From assembly GCA_910586365.1 (NCBI GenBank), contig CAJUGP010000023.1, positions 1 to 34,891 of the forward strand: a stretch of 34,891 nt of DNA, written 5' to 3'. The notes beneath the pieces are model-generated. The model worked only from the letters and a program-made list of their open reading frames with translations. It was not told the origin of the DNA and did not search any database. Both the position numbers and the translations under genes were made by a program. Source of the stretch: an uncultured Christensenella sp. (GTDB lineage Bacteria > Bacillota > Clostridia > Christensenellales > Borkfalkiaceae). Positions 22,924 to 31,343 of the stretch are shown here, piece by piece (position 1 is the first letter of the stretch; every line of letters starts with the position of its first letter).

Positions 22924-23685
22924 TTACGCCTCCCGTACGGGTACGCCCCGCTGTTTGAGATAGATTTTCAATTCCTCGATTTTCAAAATGCCGAAATGGA
23001 AGAGCGAAGCGGCAAGCGCCGCATCCGCGCCGCCCTTCGTGAGCACGTCGTAAAAATGCTCTTTCTCCCCCGCGCCGCCCGAGGCGATCACGGGGATATT
23101 CACCGCTTGCGCCACCGCGCGCGTCAGTTCGAGATCGAAACCCTCTTTGGTGCCGTCGCAATCCATGCTCGTGAGCAGCACCTCGCCCGCGCCCGCGCGC
23201 TCGGCTTCTACCGCCCATTCGACGGCGTCCAACCCCGTTCCCACCGTGCCGCCGTTCGCATACACCTCGTACCTGCCCCGCCCGTTTTTCTTTGCGTCGA
23301 TGGCGATCACGACGCACTGCCGCCCGAATTTCATCGCGGCATCGCTCAGCAAATTTTTATTTTTGATCGCCGCCGAATTGACGGCGATCTTATCCGCCCC
23401 GCACGAAAGCATTTTGCGGAAGTCTTCCAAAGTACGGATGCCGCCGCCCACCGTAAGGGGCAAAAACACCTGCTCGCTCGCGCGCGAAAGCACGTCCCAA
23501 ACGGGCTGCCTGCCGCGGCTGCTCGCCGTAATGTCCAAAAAAACGATTTCGTCCGCGCCCATCGCGTTATAAAGCCGCGCCGTTTCCACGGGATCGCCCG
23601 CATCGACAAGCCCCCCGAACTGCACGCCCTTCACGACGCGCCCGTCCTTGATATCCAAACACGGAACGATACGCTTGCCGATCAT
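22924..23685 (-). CDS. hisF: Imidazole glycerol phosphate synthase, cyclase subunit
   Basis: HisF joins the ammonia made by HisH to PRFAR, giving imidazole glycerol phosphate and AICAR. The 253-residue TIM barrel begins MIGKRIVPCLDIKDGRVVKG with catalytic D11; the second catalytic Asp is in VVIAIDAKK; phosphate-binding loops include TVGGGIRT and IASGGAGEKEH. ATG at 23685 overlaps the hisA TGA (ATGA) and has GAGGAA five bases upstream, so it is preferred to the longer frame start at 23700. Partner HisH is encoded two genes upstream. Confidence 0.97.
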   Translation of the reverse strand: MIGKRIVPCLDIKDGRVVKGVQFGGLVDAGDPVETARLYNAMGADEIVFLDITASSRGRQPVWDVLSRASEQVFLPLTVGGGIRTLEDFRKMLSCGADKIAVNSAAIKNKNLLSDAAMKFGRQCVVIAIDAKKNGRGRYEVYANGGTVGTGLDAVEWAVEAERAGAGEVLLTSMDCDGTKEGFDLELTRAVAQAVNIPVIASGGAGEKEHFYDVLTKGGADAALAASLFHFGILKIEELKIYLKQRGVPVREA

Positions 23686-24389
23686 TGCAGTTCCTCGCAC
23701 GCGCGGCGCAGATCGAGCGCACCCGTATAAACCGCTCTGCCGAGGATCGCGCCGTAAACGCCCTTTTCTTTCAAGCGGTGCAAATCGTCCAACCCGCGCA
23801 CGCCGCCCGAGGCGATCACGTTCAGCCCCGTTTCTTTTTGCAAACGCGCGCTCTCTTCGGCGTTGACGCCCGTCAGCGCGCCGTCGCGTCCGACGTCGGT
23901 AAACACCGTATCGCGCACGCCCTTTTCGAACGCGAATTTCCCGAACGCAAACGCATCGATCCTCGTCGTCTGCGTCCAGCCCTTTACGGTGAGAAACCCG
24001 TCTTTTGCGTCGATGCCCGCGACGATTTTATCGCCGAAATCGCATACGGCGCGCTCGAACAGCACAGGATCTTCCGTGCAAACCGTGCCGAGCACGATAC
24101 GGCTTGCCCCCGCCTCCAACCGTTCGCGCATCGCAGCGTACGAACGCAAGCCGCCGCCCGACTGCACGGGCAGACCGAGCGCGGCGATTTTTTCGAGCAA
24201 ATGATGAAATCGGCTTTGTCCGCCGAACGCGCCCGAAAGATCGACGACGTGCAGCGCCCGCGCGCCGCAATCGAAAAACGATTTGGCGCAATCGAGCGGA
24301 TCGCCGTAATCGGTCACGTTCTCCCGTTTTCCGTAGAGCAGCCGCACGGCGCGCCCTTCTAATATGTCGATTGCAGGAAATAATTTCAT
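23682..24389 (-). CDS. hisA: Phosphoribosylformimino-AICAR-phosphate isomerase
   Basis: HisA opens the ribose ring of ProFAR to make PRFAR. The 235-residue barrel begins MKLFPAIDILEGRAVRL with catalytic D8; the second half has VFTDVGRDGALTGVN with its catalytic Asp, and phosphate sites QSGGGLRS and IASGGVRGLDD. Start at 24389 follows AGAGG six bases upstream; the frame's earlier ATG at 24422 lies in the repeat element. It is the only his gene preceded by a real gap (57 bp to hisH), and that gap holds a repeat unit. Confidence 0.97.
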   Translation of the reverse strand: MKLFPAIDILEGRAVRLLYGKRENVTDYGDPLDCAKSFFDCGARALHVVDLSGAFGGQSRFHHLLEKIAALGLPVQSGGGLRSYAAMRERLEAGASRIVLGTVCTEDPVLFERAVCDFGDKIVAGIDAKDGFLTVKGWTQTTRIDAFAFGKFAFEKGVRDTVFTDVGRDGALTGVNAEESARLQKETGLNVIASGGVRGLDDLHRLKEKGVYGAILGRAVYTGALDLRRACEELQ

Positions 24390-24415
24390 ATCGATCCTCT
24401 GATTTTTGTATGTTT

Positions 24416-24443
24416 CTGTCACCCTGAGCGAAGCCGAAGGGTC
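24416..24443. repeat. REP-like repeat unit inside the his operon (hisH-hisA gap)
   Basis: TGTCACCCTGAGCGAAGCCG followed by AAGGGTC has the same layout as the TGTCATTCTGAGCG...GAAGAATC units at 18.1-18.4 kb, with CC/GG instead of TT/AA in the outer arms. The outer ACCCT/AGGGT arms can pair. It lies between two translated genes of one operon. Confidence 0.75.
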
Positions 24444-24446
24444 TTG

Positions 24447-25034
24447 CTAAATTTTCAAAAAATTTTCAAGCAGCTGCAAGCCCCGCTCACCGCTCTTTTC
24501 GGGGTGAAACTGCACGCCGTACACATTGCCCTTGTTTACCGCCGCAGGAAATTCCGTGTGATATTCGCACGTTGCGATCATGCCCTCGCCCGCCGTCGTC
24601 GCGCGGTAGCTGTGCACGAAATAAAATTGCGTTCCCTCGGGTATCTGAGCAAAGAGCGGCGTGCGCAAATTGTAAACGCCGTTCCAGCCCATGTGCGGAA
24701 TTTTTCCCTGCGTAAAGCGTTCCGCGCGCCCCTGAACGAAGCCCAAACCGCGGTGCACGCCCTCTTCGTCGCTTTCTTCGAGCAGAAACTGCATACCGAG
24801 GCAAATGCCGAGGACGGGCGTATCGTCGGCGCGCTGCCGCAAATACGCGTCGAATCCCCGTTCGCACAGATTGCGCATGCCCGCCGCAAAGCTGCCCACG
24901 CCGGGGAGAACAAGCCGCGAACAGCCGTTCAAGCCGCGCGGCTCGCAACTTACAACGCTTTGCTCGCCGAGGAACTCGAACGCCTTTTGCACCGAACGCA
25001 GATTGCCCATGCCGTAATCGAGAATGCCCGTCAT
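24447..25034 (-). CDS. hisH: Imidazole glycerol phosphate synthase, glutamine amidotransferase subunit
   Basis: HisH hydrolyses glutamine and channels ammonia to HisF. The 195-residue class I amidotransferase has the oxyanion segment LPGVGSFAAG, nucleophile C78 in LGICLGMQFL, and the His-Glu pair in GVQFHPEKS. The start ATG at 25034 overlaps the hisB TGA as ATGA, giving translational coupling. Confidence 0.97.
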   Translation of the reverse strand: MTGILDYGMGNLRSVQKAFEFLGEQSVVSCEPRGLNGCSRLVLPGVGSFAAGMRNLCERGFDAYLRQRADDTPVLGICLGMQFLLEESDEEGVHRGLGFVQGRAERFTQGKIPHMGWNGVYNLRTPLFAQIPEGTQFYFVHSYRATTAGEGMIATCEYHTEFPAAVNKGNVYGVQFHPEKSGERGLQLLENFLKI

Positions 25035-25609
25035 GCGAGCACGCCCTTCGAGGAAGGAATCTTATCCGAAACGATCGCCGCCGCGTCGCGCACGCACAGC
25101 GCGAACGCCTTGAAGATCGCTTCCGCCTCATGGTGGGCGTTGCCCCTGCGCAAAAGCTTGATGTAGAGATTGACGCCTGCATGCAAGGAGAACGCGCGGA
25201 AAAATTCTTCGACCAATTCCAAATCGAATTCGCCCGTTTTTCCGCTTAGCGGCGTTTCAAACGAGAGAAACGCTCTGCCGCTCCAATCGAGCGCGACGAG
25301 CGCGCACGTTTCGTCCATGGGTACCGTTCTATCCGCGAAACGCGCGATGCCGCGCTTATCGCCCAACGCCGTTTTGAAGCATTCGCCCAAGACGATGCCC
25401 GTATCTTCCACGCTGTGGTGCGCGTCCACGCGCAGATCGCCCTTGCACGTAAGCGTAAGGTCGCACCTTGCGTGCACGGCAAACAGTTCGAGCATATGGT
25501 CGAAAAATCCCACACCGCTGTCGATTTCTGCTTTGCCCGTTCCGTCTACGTTGAGCGTAAGGGCAACGTCCGTTTCTTTTGTCGTCCGTTTGAGTTGTGC
25601 CGTTCTCAT
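25031..25609 (-). CDS. hisB: Imidazoleglycerol-phosphate dehydratase
   Basis: HisB converts imidazole glycerol phosphate to imidazole acetol phosphate. The 192-residue form is the dehydratase alone, without the phosphatase domain of the enterobacterial fusion. Metal-binding motifs are GVGFFDHMLE, VDAHHSVEDTGIVLGE and GNAHHEAEAIFKA. ATG at 25609 follows AAGGAGG by seven bases and overlaps the hisD TGA; the longer open frame upstream to 26158 is a shadow of hisD. Confidence 0.97.
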   Translation of the reverse strand: MRTAQLKRTTKETDVALTLNVDGTGKAEIDSGVGFFDHMLELFAVHARCDLTLTCKGDLRVDAHHSVEDTGIVLGECFKTALGDKRGIARFADRTVPMDETCALVALDWSGRAFLSFETPLSGKTGEFDLELVEEFFRAFSLHAGVNLYIKLLRRGNAHHEAEAIFKAFALCVRDAAAIVSDKIPSSKGVLA

Positions 25610-26880
25610 TTGTTTTCCTCCTTCGTTCTCGATAACGCCGCCAACGCATGCGCTTCCAGCCCTTCGCTGCGGGCAAGCGCGGCAACGTCGTCCGCGTCGC
25701 GCACGATCGCCTCTTTCGAGTAGCGGATCACGCTCATTTTCCGCGTGAACACGTCCTCGTTGAGCACCGAAAAGAATTTCGCGCTGCCGCCCGTCGGCAG
25801 AATATGGCTCGGTCCTGCAAAATAATCGCCCACGGGTTCGGGCGTATACGCGCCCAAAAACACCGCCCCCGCCGCCGTGATCGAAGAAAGCAATTCGTTG
25901 CAGTCGCGCGTGTACAGCTCCAAATGCTCGGGCGCGATCGCGTTGCACAGCTCTACCGCTTCCGCAGTGTCGTTCACGACGATAATGCCCCCGTTGCGTT
26001 CGATCGACTGCAAGGCGATCTCCCTGCGCGGCAGCGACTGCAAACGCTTTTCTGTACATGCGGAAATTTCTTTTGCCTTCTCTTCGCCCGTTACGATCAC
26101 GATCGCGCGCGCAAGAACGTCGTGCTCGGCTTGCGAGAGCACGTCCGCCGCCACGCAATCGGCGTCCGCGTATTCGTCCGCGACGATAACGATTTCGCTC
26201 GGACCTGCGAGCATGTCGATCCCGACTTGTCCGTAAACCTCTTTTTTGGCGAGCGTCACGTAGATATTGCCCGGTCCCGCGATCACGTCCACCTTGTTCA
26301 CGCTCTTCGTGCCGTACGCGAACGCGCCGACCGCCTGCGCGCCGCCCATTTTATAAACCTCGTGCGCGCCGCATTCCTTTGCCGCGACCAAGGTAAGCGG
26401 ATGCACCGTTCCGCCCTTTGCGGGCGTTGCCACGGCGATGCGTTTTACCCCCGCCGCCCGCGCGGGAAGAACCGCCATGAGCACGGAGGACGACAGCGGC
26501 GCCGTGCCTGCTGGCACATAGATCCCCGCCGAACGGACGGGGCGCACGACGTAACCCGTCAGCACGCCGTTTTCTTCCCGCAAGCAGTCTTTCCGCCCCG
26601 CACGCATGTGGTAGGAAAGCACGTTTGCGATTGCCTTTTTCAAACTTTCTAACAAAGCGCGATCGACGGCGGCATATGCCGCGGCAAACTCCTCTTCGCT
26701 GACGCGCAGCGTGCCGGCATCGAGCGCGGCATTGTCGAATTTACGTTCGTACTCAAAGAGCGCATCGTCGCCGCGCGCACGCACGTCCTGCAAAATCGCG
26801 CGCACCGCGGCAACCTCTTCCCGCTCTTCAAAGGGGCGGTACAGTAACATACCGCAAGTTTCTTTCGTATAAATTTTCAT
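25606..26880 (-). CDS. hisD: Histidinol dehydrogenase
   Basis: This NAD-dependent zinc enzyme oxidises histidinol to histidine in two steps. The 424-residue protein shows RPVRSAGIYVPAGTAPLSSS, the long family signature around VNKVDVIAGPGNIYVTLAKK, AGPSEIVIVAD, the catalytic Glu-His pair in APEHLELYT, and AGPSHILPTGGSAKF. The start ATG overlaps the hisG TGA as ATGA. The order hisG-hisD-hisB matches common Bacillota his operons, but hisC is not between hisD and hisB. Confidence 0.97.
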   Translation of the reverse strand: MKIYTKETCGMLLYRPFEEREEVAAVRAILQDVRARGDDALFEYERKFDNAALDAGTLRVSEEEFAAAYAAVDRALLESLKKAIANVLSYHMRAGRKDCLREENGVLTGYVVRPVRSAGIYVPAGTAPLSSSVLMAVLPARAAGVKRIAVATPAKGGTVHPLTLVAAKECGAHEVYKMGGAQAVGAFAYGTKSVNKVDVIAGPGNIYVTLAKKEVYGQVGIDMLAGPSEIVIVADEYADADCVAADVLSQAEHDVLARAIVIVTGEEKAKEISACTEKRLQSLPRREIALQSIERNGGIIVVNDTAEAVELCNAIAPEHLELYTRDCNELLSSITAAGAVFLGAYTPEPVGDYFAGPSHILPTGGSAKFFSVLNEDVFTRKMSVIRYSKEAIVRDADDVAALARSEGLEAHALAALSRTKEENK

Positions 26881-27500
26881 AACAGCGCCTCTCTGAGGTT
26901 TTCCACCAAGGGCAGAATTTCCCGCGATTTAAGCTTTAAGCTGACTTTATTTGCCACCAACCGCGCCGATACGGGGAACACCTCTTCGAGCACGGCAAGC
27001 CCGTTGGCTTCGAGCGTGGAACCCGTTTGCACGACGTCGAAGATCACGTCGGAAAGTCCCGTAACGGGCGCAAGCTCAATCGACCCGTGCAGCGGAATAA
27101 TCTCCGCTTCTTCGCCCCGTTCCGCGAACACGCGTTTCGCCGTTTTCACGTACTTCGTCGCCACGCGCAGCAGCGGTTTGCGGTCTTGTGCGCCGCGGTC
27201 GGGATACCCCGCGATACACAAACGGCACGCGCCGATTTTGAGATCGAGCAGCTCGTAAAGCTGCCTGTCCTCTTCCAAAAGCGTATCCTTGCCCACCACG
27301 CCCAAATCGGCAACGCCCTGTTCGACGTATACAGGCACGTCGGCGGGTTTTACCAAAAAAAATCCGTATCGTTTATCCGCGCTTTCGAGCACAAGCCTGC
27401 GCGTATCTTCTTTTAAGGCGGAAACGTCGACGCCCGCGCGTTCCAAAAGCGACGCGCATTCTTCTCCCAACCGTCCTTTCGACAATGCAAACGTGATCAC
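26877..27500 (-). CDS. hisG: ATP phosphoribosyltransferase, short (HisZ-dependent) form
   Basis: HisG joins ATP and PRPP in the first, feedback-controlled step of histidine synthesis. At 207 residues it is the short form that lacks the C-terminal regulatory domain and needs HisZ, which is encoded just upstream. Family marks are ITFALSKGRL, KPADVPVYVEQGVADLGVVGKD and DVVQTGSTLEANGL. The start is GTG at 27500, with AGGAG five bases upstream; GTGA overlaps the hisZ stop. The longer frame to 27647 has no ribosome site. Confidence 0.95.
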   Translation of the reverse strand: MITFALSKGRLGEECASLLERAGVDVSALKEDTRRLVLESADKRYGFFLVKPADVPVYVEQGVADLGVVGKDTLLEEDRQLYELLDLKIGACRLCIAGYPDRGAQDRKPLLRVATKYVKTAKRVFAERGEEAEIIPLHGSIELAPVTGLSDVIFDVVQTGSTLEANGLAVLEEVFPVSARLVANKVSLKLKSREILPLVENLREALL

Positions 27501-28660
27501 AATTTCTCCTTTCCGATCGTGACGACGCGCCCCTTCGCCGCCCGTTCGCCCTCTTTTCCGTATACCGCGGAAAGGCAAACGCGTTTGCCTTCGCCCGTCA
27601 ATCTCAGATATTCGCGGTAAGCCCTGCCTTCCGCGCCGCGCTCGCACACAATCGTGATTTCCGCTTCCTGCGGCGCGGGCAAACCGCCCTGCCGCTCCAA
27701 TGCCGTTAAAATGCGCTTCAAGCCCAAAGCAAACCCGACGGCGGGGATATTTTTTCCGAAATCGTCCGCCAGCCGATCGTATCTTCCGCCGCTCAACACG
27801 GGCGCGCCGAGCTTTTCGACCAAGCCCGAAAAGATCACGCCCGAATAATAGGAAAGGCTTTTTACCGCGCCAAGATCGAAACGCAGGTATTCGGCATACC
27901 CCATGTCCGAAAGCAGCGCGTAAACTTCCTTCAAATAGGCAAGCGCAGAACGGGCAAATTCGTTTTGCGTAACGCTTTGGGCGCGCTCCAACACTTCCGC
28001 GCCGCCGAAGAGCGTGGGCAGCATTAAAACCGCATTAACCGCATCCGCCGCCGCGCCCGCTTTGCGCAGGGCGCGCTCCGCGCCGAACGAATCCTTGCCG
28101 TTCACGTAAGAACGCACCTCTTCCGCCTCGTCGCCGTTCAGTCCGCATTCTTGCAGCAAGCCCTTGAAAAACCCCACGTGTCCGATATCGACGATAAAGT
28201 TTTTCAGCCCCGCCGCCTGCAAACATTCGATTGCAAAAGCGACCGTCTGCGCGTCGGAAAACGCCCCTTCTTCCCCCAGGCGCTCCACGCCCGCCTGATA
28301 GACTTCTCTGCCCCAGATCCCGCCCGCCTCGCGCAGATCCCACTTATCGGCGAAATAATAGAGCCGCGCGCCGCCCGCGGGAAGTTTGGTCGCCGCAAGA
28401 CGCGAAATGGCAAGCGTGACGTCGGGACGGAGCACCAAGAGTTTTCCGTCGGTATCCGAGAGCTTAAACATTCTCTCCTGCGGCACCGCGTTGCCGATAC
28501 GCGCATACGTATCGTAATATTCGAGCGCCGCCGTTTTCACGGGAGCATAGCCGCCCCGCTCGAACAGCTGCGTGAGCACGGCGCGCAGCCGCTGCAAATG
28601 CGCGCATTCCGCGCCGTAAATATCCTGTACGCCCGCAGGCAGTCTGCCGATATCCGCCAT
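27497..28660 (-). CDS. hisZ: ATP phosphoribosyltransferase regulatory subunit (HisRS paralogue)
   Basis: HisZ is a paralogue of histidyl-tRNA synthetase that lost tRNA charging and serves as the regulatory partner of short HisG. The 387-residue protein resembles the class II catalytic core (LPAGVQDIYGAE, YDTYARIGNAVPQERMFKLSD, VLRPDVTLAISR) and ends without the HisRS anticodon-binding domain. ATG at 28660 follows AAGGAG by seven bases. It begins 20 bp after the asnB stop with no visible promoter or terminator between, so asnB and the his genes are likely one transcript. Confidence 0.95.
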   Translation of the reverse strand: MADIGRLPAGVQDIYGAECAHLQRLRAVLTQLFERGGYAPVKTAALEYYDTYARIGNAVPQERMFKLSDTDGKLLVLRPDVTLAISRLAATKLPAGGARLYYFADKWDLREAGGIWGREVYQAGVERLGEEGAFSDAQTVAFAIECLQAAGLKNFIVDIGHVGFFKGLLQECGLNGDEAEEVRSYVNGKDSFGAERALRKAGAAADAVNAVLMLPTLFGGAEVLERAQSVTQNEFARSALAYLKEVYALLSDMGYAEYLRFDLGAVKSLSYYSGVIFSGLVEKLGAPVLSGGRYDRLADDFGKNIPAVGFALGLKRILTALERQGGLPAPQEAEITIVCERGAEGRAYREYLRLTGEGKRVCLSAVYGKEGERAAKGRVVTIGKEKL

Positions 28661-28680
28661 ACCGTTTCTCCTTGTTTTTC

Positions 28681-30264
28681 TTATTGTCCGCTCTTGCCGT
28701 AGTTTGAAAGGACGCGCGCCGAAGGGTCGTTCACGTCGCACCCCGCCCAAGCGCGATTGGGCATCCAATAATCTGCGATCATATGCGCCTGCCCGGGATA
28801 ATATTTCTCGAAGATCTCACGGTATAAAAGCGCTTCCTTCGTAAAGGGTTTGCAGTGATAAGCATACCGTTCGGCAATGCGTTCCCAATCGCCGCCGTAG
28901 AGCGTTTGCGCGTATTCCTTCAAATCGTCGACCATGGAATGCCCCACCGCGTCGGAAAACGCCGCTTTTTCGCGGTAGAGGATCGAACGGGGCAGATAAC
29001 CGCCCTCTTCAAACGCGCGCCGCAACAGATATTTCCCCGTGTTGTAACGGTTCAGCTTGCGTTCGGGATCGATGCTCATCACGTACCGCACAAAATCCAA
29101 ATCGCCGAAGGGCACGCGCGCTTCCAAGGAATTGACGGAAATGCACCTGTCCGCCCGCAGCACGTCGTACATGTGCAGCTCGCGCACGCGTTTTTCCGCT
29201 TCCGCTTGAAACGATTGCGCGTCGGGCGCGAAGTCGGTGTATTTATAGCCGAACAATTCGTCGGAAATTTCCCCCGTCAATAGCACGCGGATATCGCTCG
29301 ATTCACGGATTTTTTTGCAGATGAGATACATGCCCATGCTCGCGCGGACGGTCGTAAGATCGAACGTCGCCAGCGCTTTGATTACCGTATCGAGCGAGGA
29401 AAGCACCTCTTCGCGCGTCATGGTAAACGAAGTATGGTCGCTGCCGATATAGTCGGCGGCTTCCTGCGCGTATTTCAGATCGATCGCGTCTTTTTCCATG
29501 CCGATCGCAAACGTGCGAATAGGTTTTTTGAGCAGTCTTTGCGCCACGGCGCACACGAGCGAAGAATCCAATCCGCCCGAAAGAAGAAAGCCCAAAGGCG
29601 CATCGGCGTCGAGCCGCTTTTCGATCCCCGCAATCAGCTTTTCGCGAATATTTTTGCAGAGAACGTCGGTCTCCGCCTTTTCGACGCTCGATACGTGCGT
29701 GATATCGCAGTACCGCACGAACGCGCCGTTTTCATAATAATGACCGGGCGGAAAGGGAAACACTTTTTCCGTGATCGAAACAAGGTTTTTGGGTTCGCTT
29801 GCAAACGCGATTTTTCCGTCCGGCATGTATCCGTAATACAGCGGTCGGATGCCTATGGGATCGCGCGCGGCAAGATAGATTTGTTTCTTCGCGTCGTAAA
29901 TCACGCAGGCAAATTCCGCGTCGAGCATGGCGAACATTCTTGCACCGTATTTTTTATATAAGGGTAAAAGAATTTCGCAATCGCTTTGCGATCGAAAGGC
30001 AAACCCCTCTTCTTCGAGCCTTGCTCTTACCGCGCGGAATCCATACAGCTCGCCGTTGCAAACCGCAAAGGTATCGCCGTCGTAAAACGGCTGCATGCCC
30101 TTATGATCGAGTCCCATGATCGCAAGGCGGTGGAAACCGACGTACCCCGTTCCCGCCTCGCTAAAACGGCTTAAATCGGGGCCGCGCGATCGGGTTTCGT
30201 AAAACGCTTTCTCCGCTTCGGCGTACGAAACGCCCTTGCCCGTCGTTACAAAAATCGAACACAT
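28681..30264 (-). CDS. asnB: Asparagine synthase (glutamine-hydrolysing)
   Basis: AsnB makes asparagine from aspartate, glutamine and ATP. C2 is the glutaminase nucleophile (MCSIF); the amidotransferase domain continues through RSRGPD, CNGELYGF and ARDPIGIRPLYYG. The synthetase domain has the PP-loop SGGLDSSL (about residues 230-237) and the TGEISDELFGYKY segment. Length (527 aa) is close to the E. coli enzyme. GGAGG lies close upstream of ATG. The gene directly follows an Asn-type T-box leader and leads into hisZ, so uncharged tRNA-Asn should induce it. Confidence 0.97.
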   Translation of the reverse strand: MCSIFVTTGKGVSYAEAEKAFYETRSRGPDLSRFSEAGTGYVGFHRLAIMGLDHKGMQPFYDGDTFAVCNGELYGFRAVRARLEEEGFAFRSQSDCEILLPLYKKYGARMFAMLDAEFACVIYDAKKQIYLAARDPIGIRPLYYGYMPDGKIAFASEPKNLVSITEKVFPFPPGHYYENGAFVRYCDITHVSSVEKAETDVLCKNIREKLIAGIEKRLDADAPLGFLLSGGLDSSLVCAVAQRLLKKPIRTFAIGMEKDAIDLKYAQEAADYIGSDHTSFTMTREEVLSSLDTVIKALATFDLTTVRASMGMYLICKKIRESSDIRVLLTGEISDELFGYKYTDFAPDAQSFQAEAEKRVRELHMYDVLRADRCISVNSLEARVPFGDLDFVRYVMSIDPERKLNRYNTGKYLLRRAFEEGGYLPRSILYREKAAFSDAVGHSMVDDLKEYAQTLYGGDWERIAERYAYHCKPFTKEALLYREIFEKYYPGQAHMIADYWMPNRAWAGCDVNDPSARVLSNYGKSGQ

Positions 30265-30298
30265 ACCGTCACCTCCGTTTTCTGATCGGGCGGGAGTA

Positions 30299-30555
30299 TA
30301 AAAAAAGCTACCCGTCCTTTTCCATTAGGACGGATAGAATATCCGCGGTGCCACCTAATTTACCGTATCGCTACGGTCGCTCGCGTCTCAATCAAGACTT
30401 CCTCTTTTACGCAGCGGTTACGGCGCCCCTACTCGATCGCTCTTTGGGTTTGCAGCTCGGAAGGGTTTTTCGTCCGCGGCGTCTGCGGGGTTCGCACTCT
30501 CTCCCGCTCACTGTACAAGACCGCTCTGCGAATTACTCCTCTTCGTCTTGGCTTT
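30299..30555 (-). promoter_or_regulatory. T-box riboswitch, specifier AAC (tRNA-Asn), before asnB
   Basis: Read on the minus strand, the conserved T-box AGGTGGCACCGCGG lies at 30356-30343. The terminator stem CTATCCGTCCT with AGGACGGGTAG (30337-30308) ends in CTTTTTTT. Stem I has the S-turn pair AGTA (30537-30534) and GAA (30471-30469). By alignment with the Bacillus glyQS arrangement GAA-A-specifier, the specifier is AAC at 30467-30465, an asparagine codon, followed by TTCCGAGC as in other T-boxes. Uncharged tRNA-Asn would stabilise the antiterminator and allow transcription of asnB. Confidence 0.93.
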
Positions 30556-30560
30556 TTTGT

Positions 30561-30589
30561 ATTATAATCTATATTTATATCTATGTCAA
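30561..30589 (-). promoter_or_regulatory. Promoter of the T-box/asnB-his operon
   Basis: On the minus strand a consensus TTGACA (30589-30584), a 17-bp spacer and a consensus TATAAT (30566-30561). It lies about 38 bp after the sigK stop. Confidence 0.9.
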
Positions 30590-30610
30590 GTATTTGAAAG
30601 AAAATTACTC

Positions 30611-30632
30611 AAAAAAATAAGTGAAACTTATT
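30611..30632 (-). terminator. Weak AT-rich terminator at the end of sigK
   Basis: On the minus strand AATAAGT and ACTTATT pair around TTC, then a T run. The stem includes the sigK stop codon. The stem is short and AT-only apart from one G-C pair. Confidence 0.5.
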
Positions 30633-31326
30633 CAGTTAAAAAATCTTCACGGTTTAAGCCCGCGCGCAGCTTTTCGAGCGCGCGTTTTTCGATGCGCGAT
30701 ACATACGAACGCGAGATGCGAAGCTTAACGGCGACTTCACGCTGGGCAAGCGGAATTCCGCCGTCAAGCGCATACCGCATACAGATCACGGTAATTTCCC
30801 GATCGCTCAGCAGCGTTTTCACGGCGCGCAAAAATTTCTCCTGCATGAGCGACTGCTCCACGCTGCCGAACACTTTATCCTCTTTTTCAAACAGCAGATC
30901 CATAAGCGTCAGCTCGTTTCCGTCTTTATCCGTTCCCACGGGATCGGTAAGCGAAACGTTGTTCTTATGCTTTTTGGAAGAACGGATCAGCATTAAAATT
31001 TCGTTTTCGATACAGCGCGCGGTATACGTGGCAAGGCGTACGCCCCGCTCGGGCTGAAAGGAATTGATCGCTTTGATGAGTCCGATACTGCCAACCGAAA
31101 TCATGTCGTCGGTTTCCGCCGCGCCGTTGTATTTTTTTACGACGTGCGCCACAAGCCGCATATTGTGTTTGACAAGCATGTCTTTCGCATGCTTATCTCC
31201 CTGCGCGGCAAGCTGCAAATATTTGGTTTCGTCCTCTTTGGAAAGCGGCTTGGGATAACTCCCCTCGGACACCGAACCCGTAAAAAAGAAAAGCCGCCCC
31301 AGCACGGCATACAGCATTTCGAGCAT
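30628..31326 (-). CDS. sigK: Sporulation sigma factor SigK (with pro-sequence)
   Basis: SigK directs late mother-cell transcription in sporulation. The N-terminus is a hydrophobic pro-sequence like that of B. subtilis pro-SigK (MLEMLYAVLGRLFFFTGSV, then PKPLS), normally removed by SpoIVFB. Region 2 is DMISVGSIGLIKAINSFQPE followed by LATYTARCIENEILM; the conserved SLTDPVGTDKDGNE follows; region 4 is LAQREVAVKLRISRSYVSRI. The frame is unbroken over 232 residues, so no skin-type insertion is present. GAGAGGTG precedes ATG. SigE is the closest alternative, but the pro-sequence and the KxYLQLAAQGDKHAKD block favour SigK. Confidence 0.9.
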   Translation of the reverse strand: MLEMLYAVLGRLFFFTGSVSEGSYPKPLSKEDETKYLQLAAQGDKHAKDMLVKHNMRLVAHVVKKYNGAAETDDMISVGSIGLIKAINSFQPERGVRLATYTARCIENEILMLIRSSKKHKNNVSLTDPVGTDKDGNELTLMDLLFEKEDKVFGSVEQSLMQEKFLRAVKTLLSDREITVICMRYALDGGIPLAQREVAVKLRISRSYVSRIEKRALEKLRAGLNREDFLTE

Positions 31327-31343
31327 CGTTTCACCTCTCCCTT

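Noticed and set aside
25610..26158. Long N-terminal extension of hisB
   Set aside because: It overlaps hisD in another frame; the 192-residue HisB with AAGGAGG before ATG and an ATGA junction is complete.
30342..30480. His-specific T-box (CAC specifier) because his genes follow
   Set aside because: No CAC lies at the specifier position; the triplet after GAA-A is AAC. Another AAC at 30419-30417 was considered and rejected because it lies outside the S-turn context.
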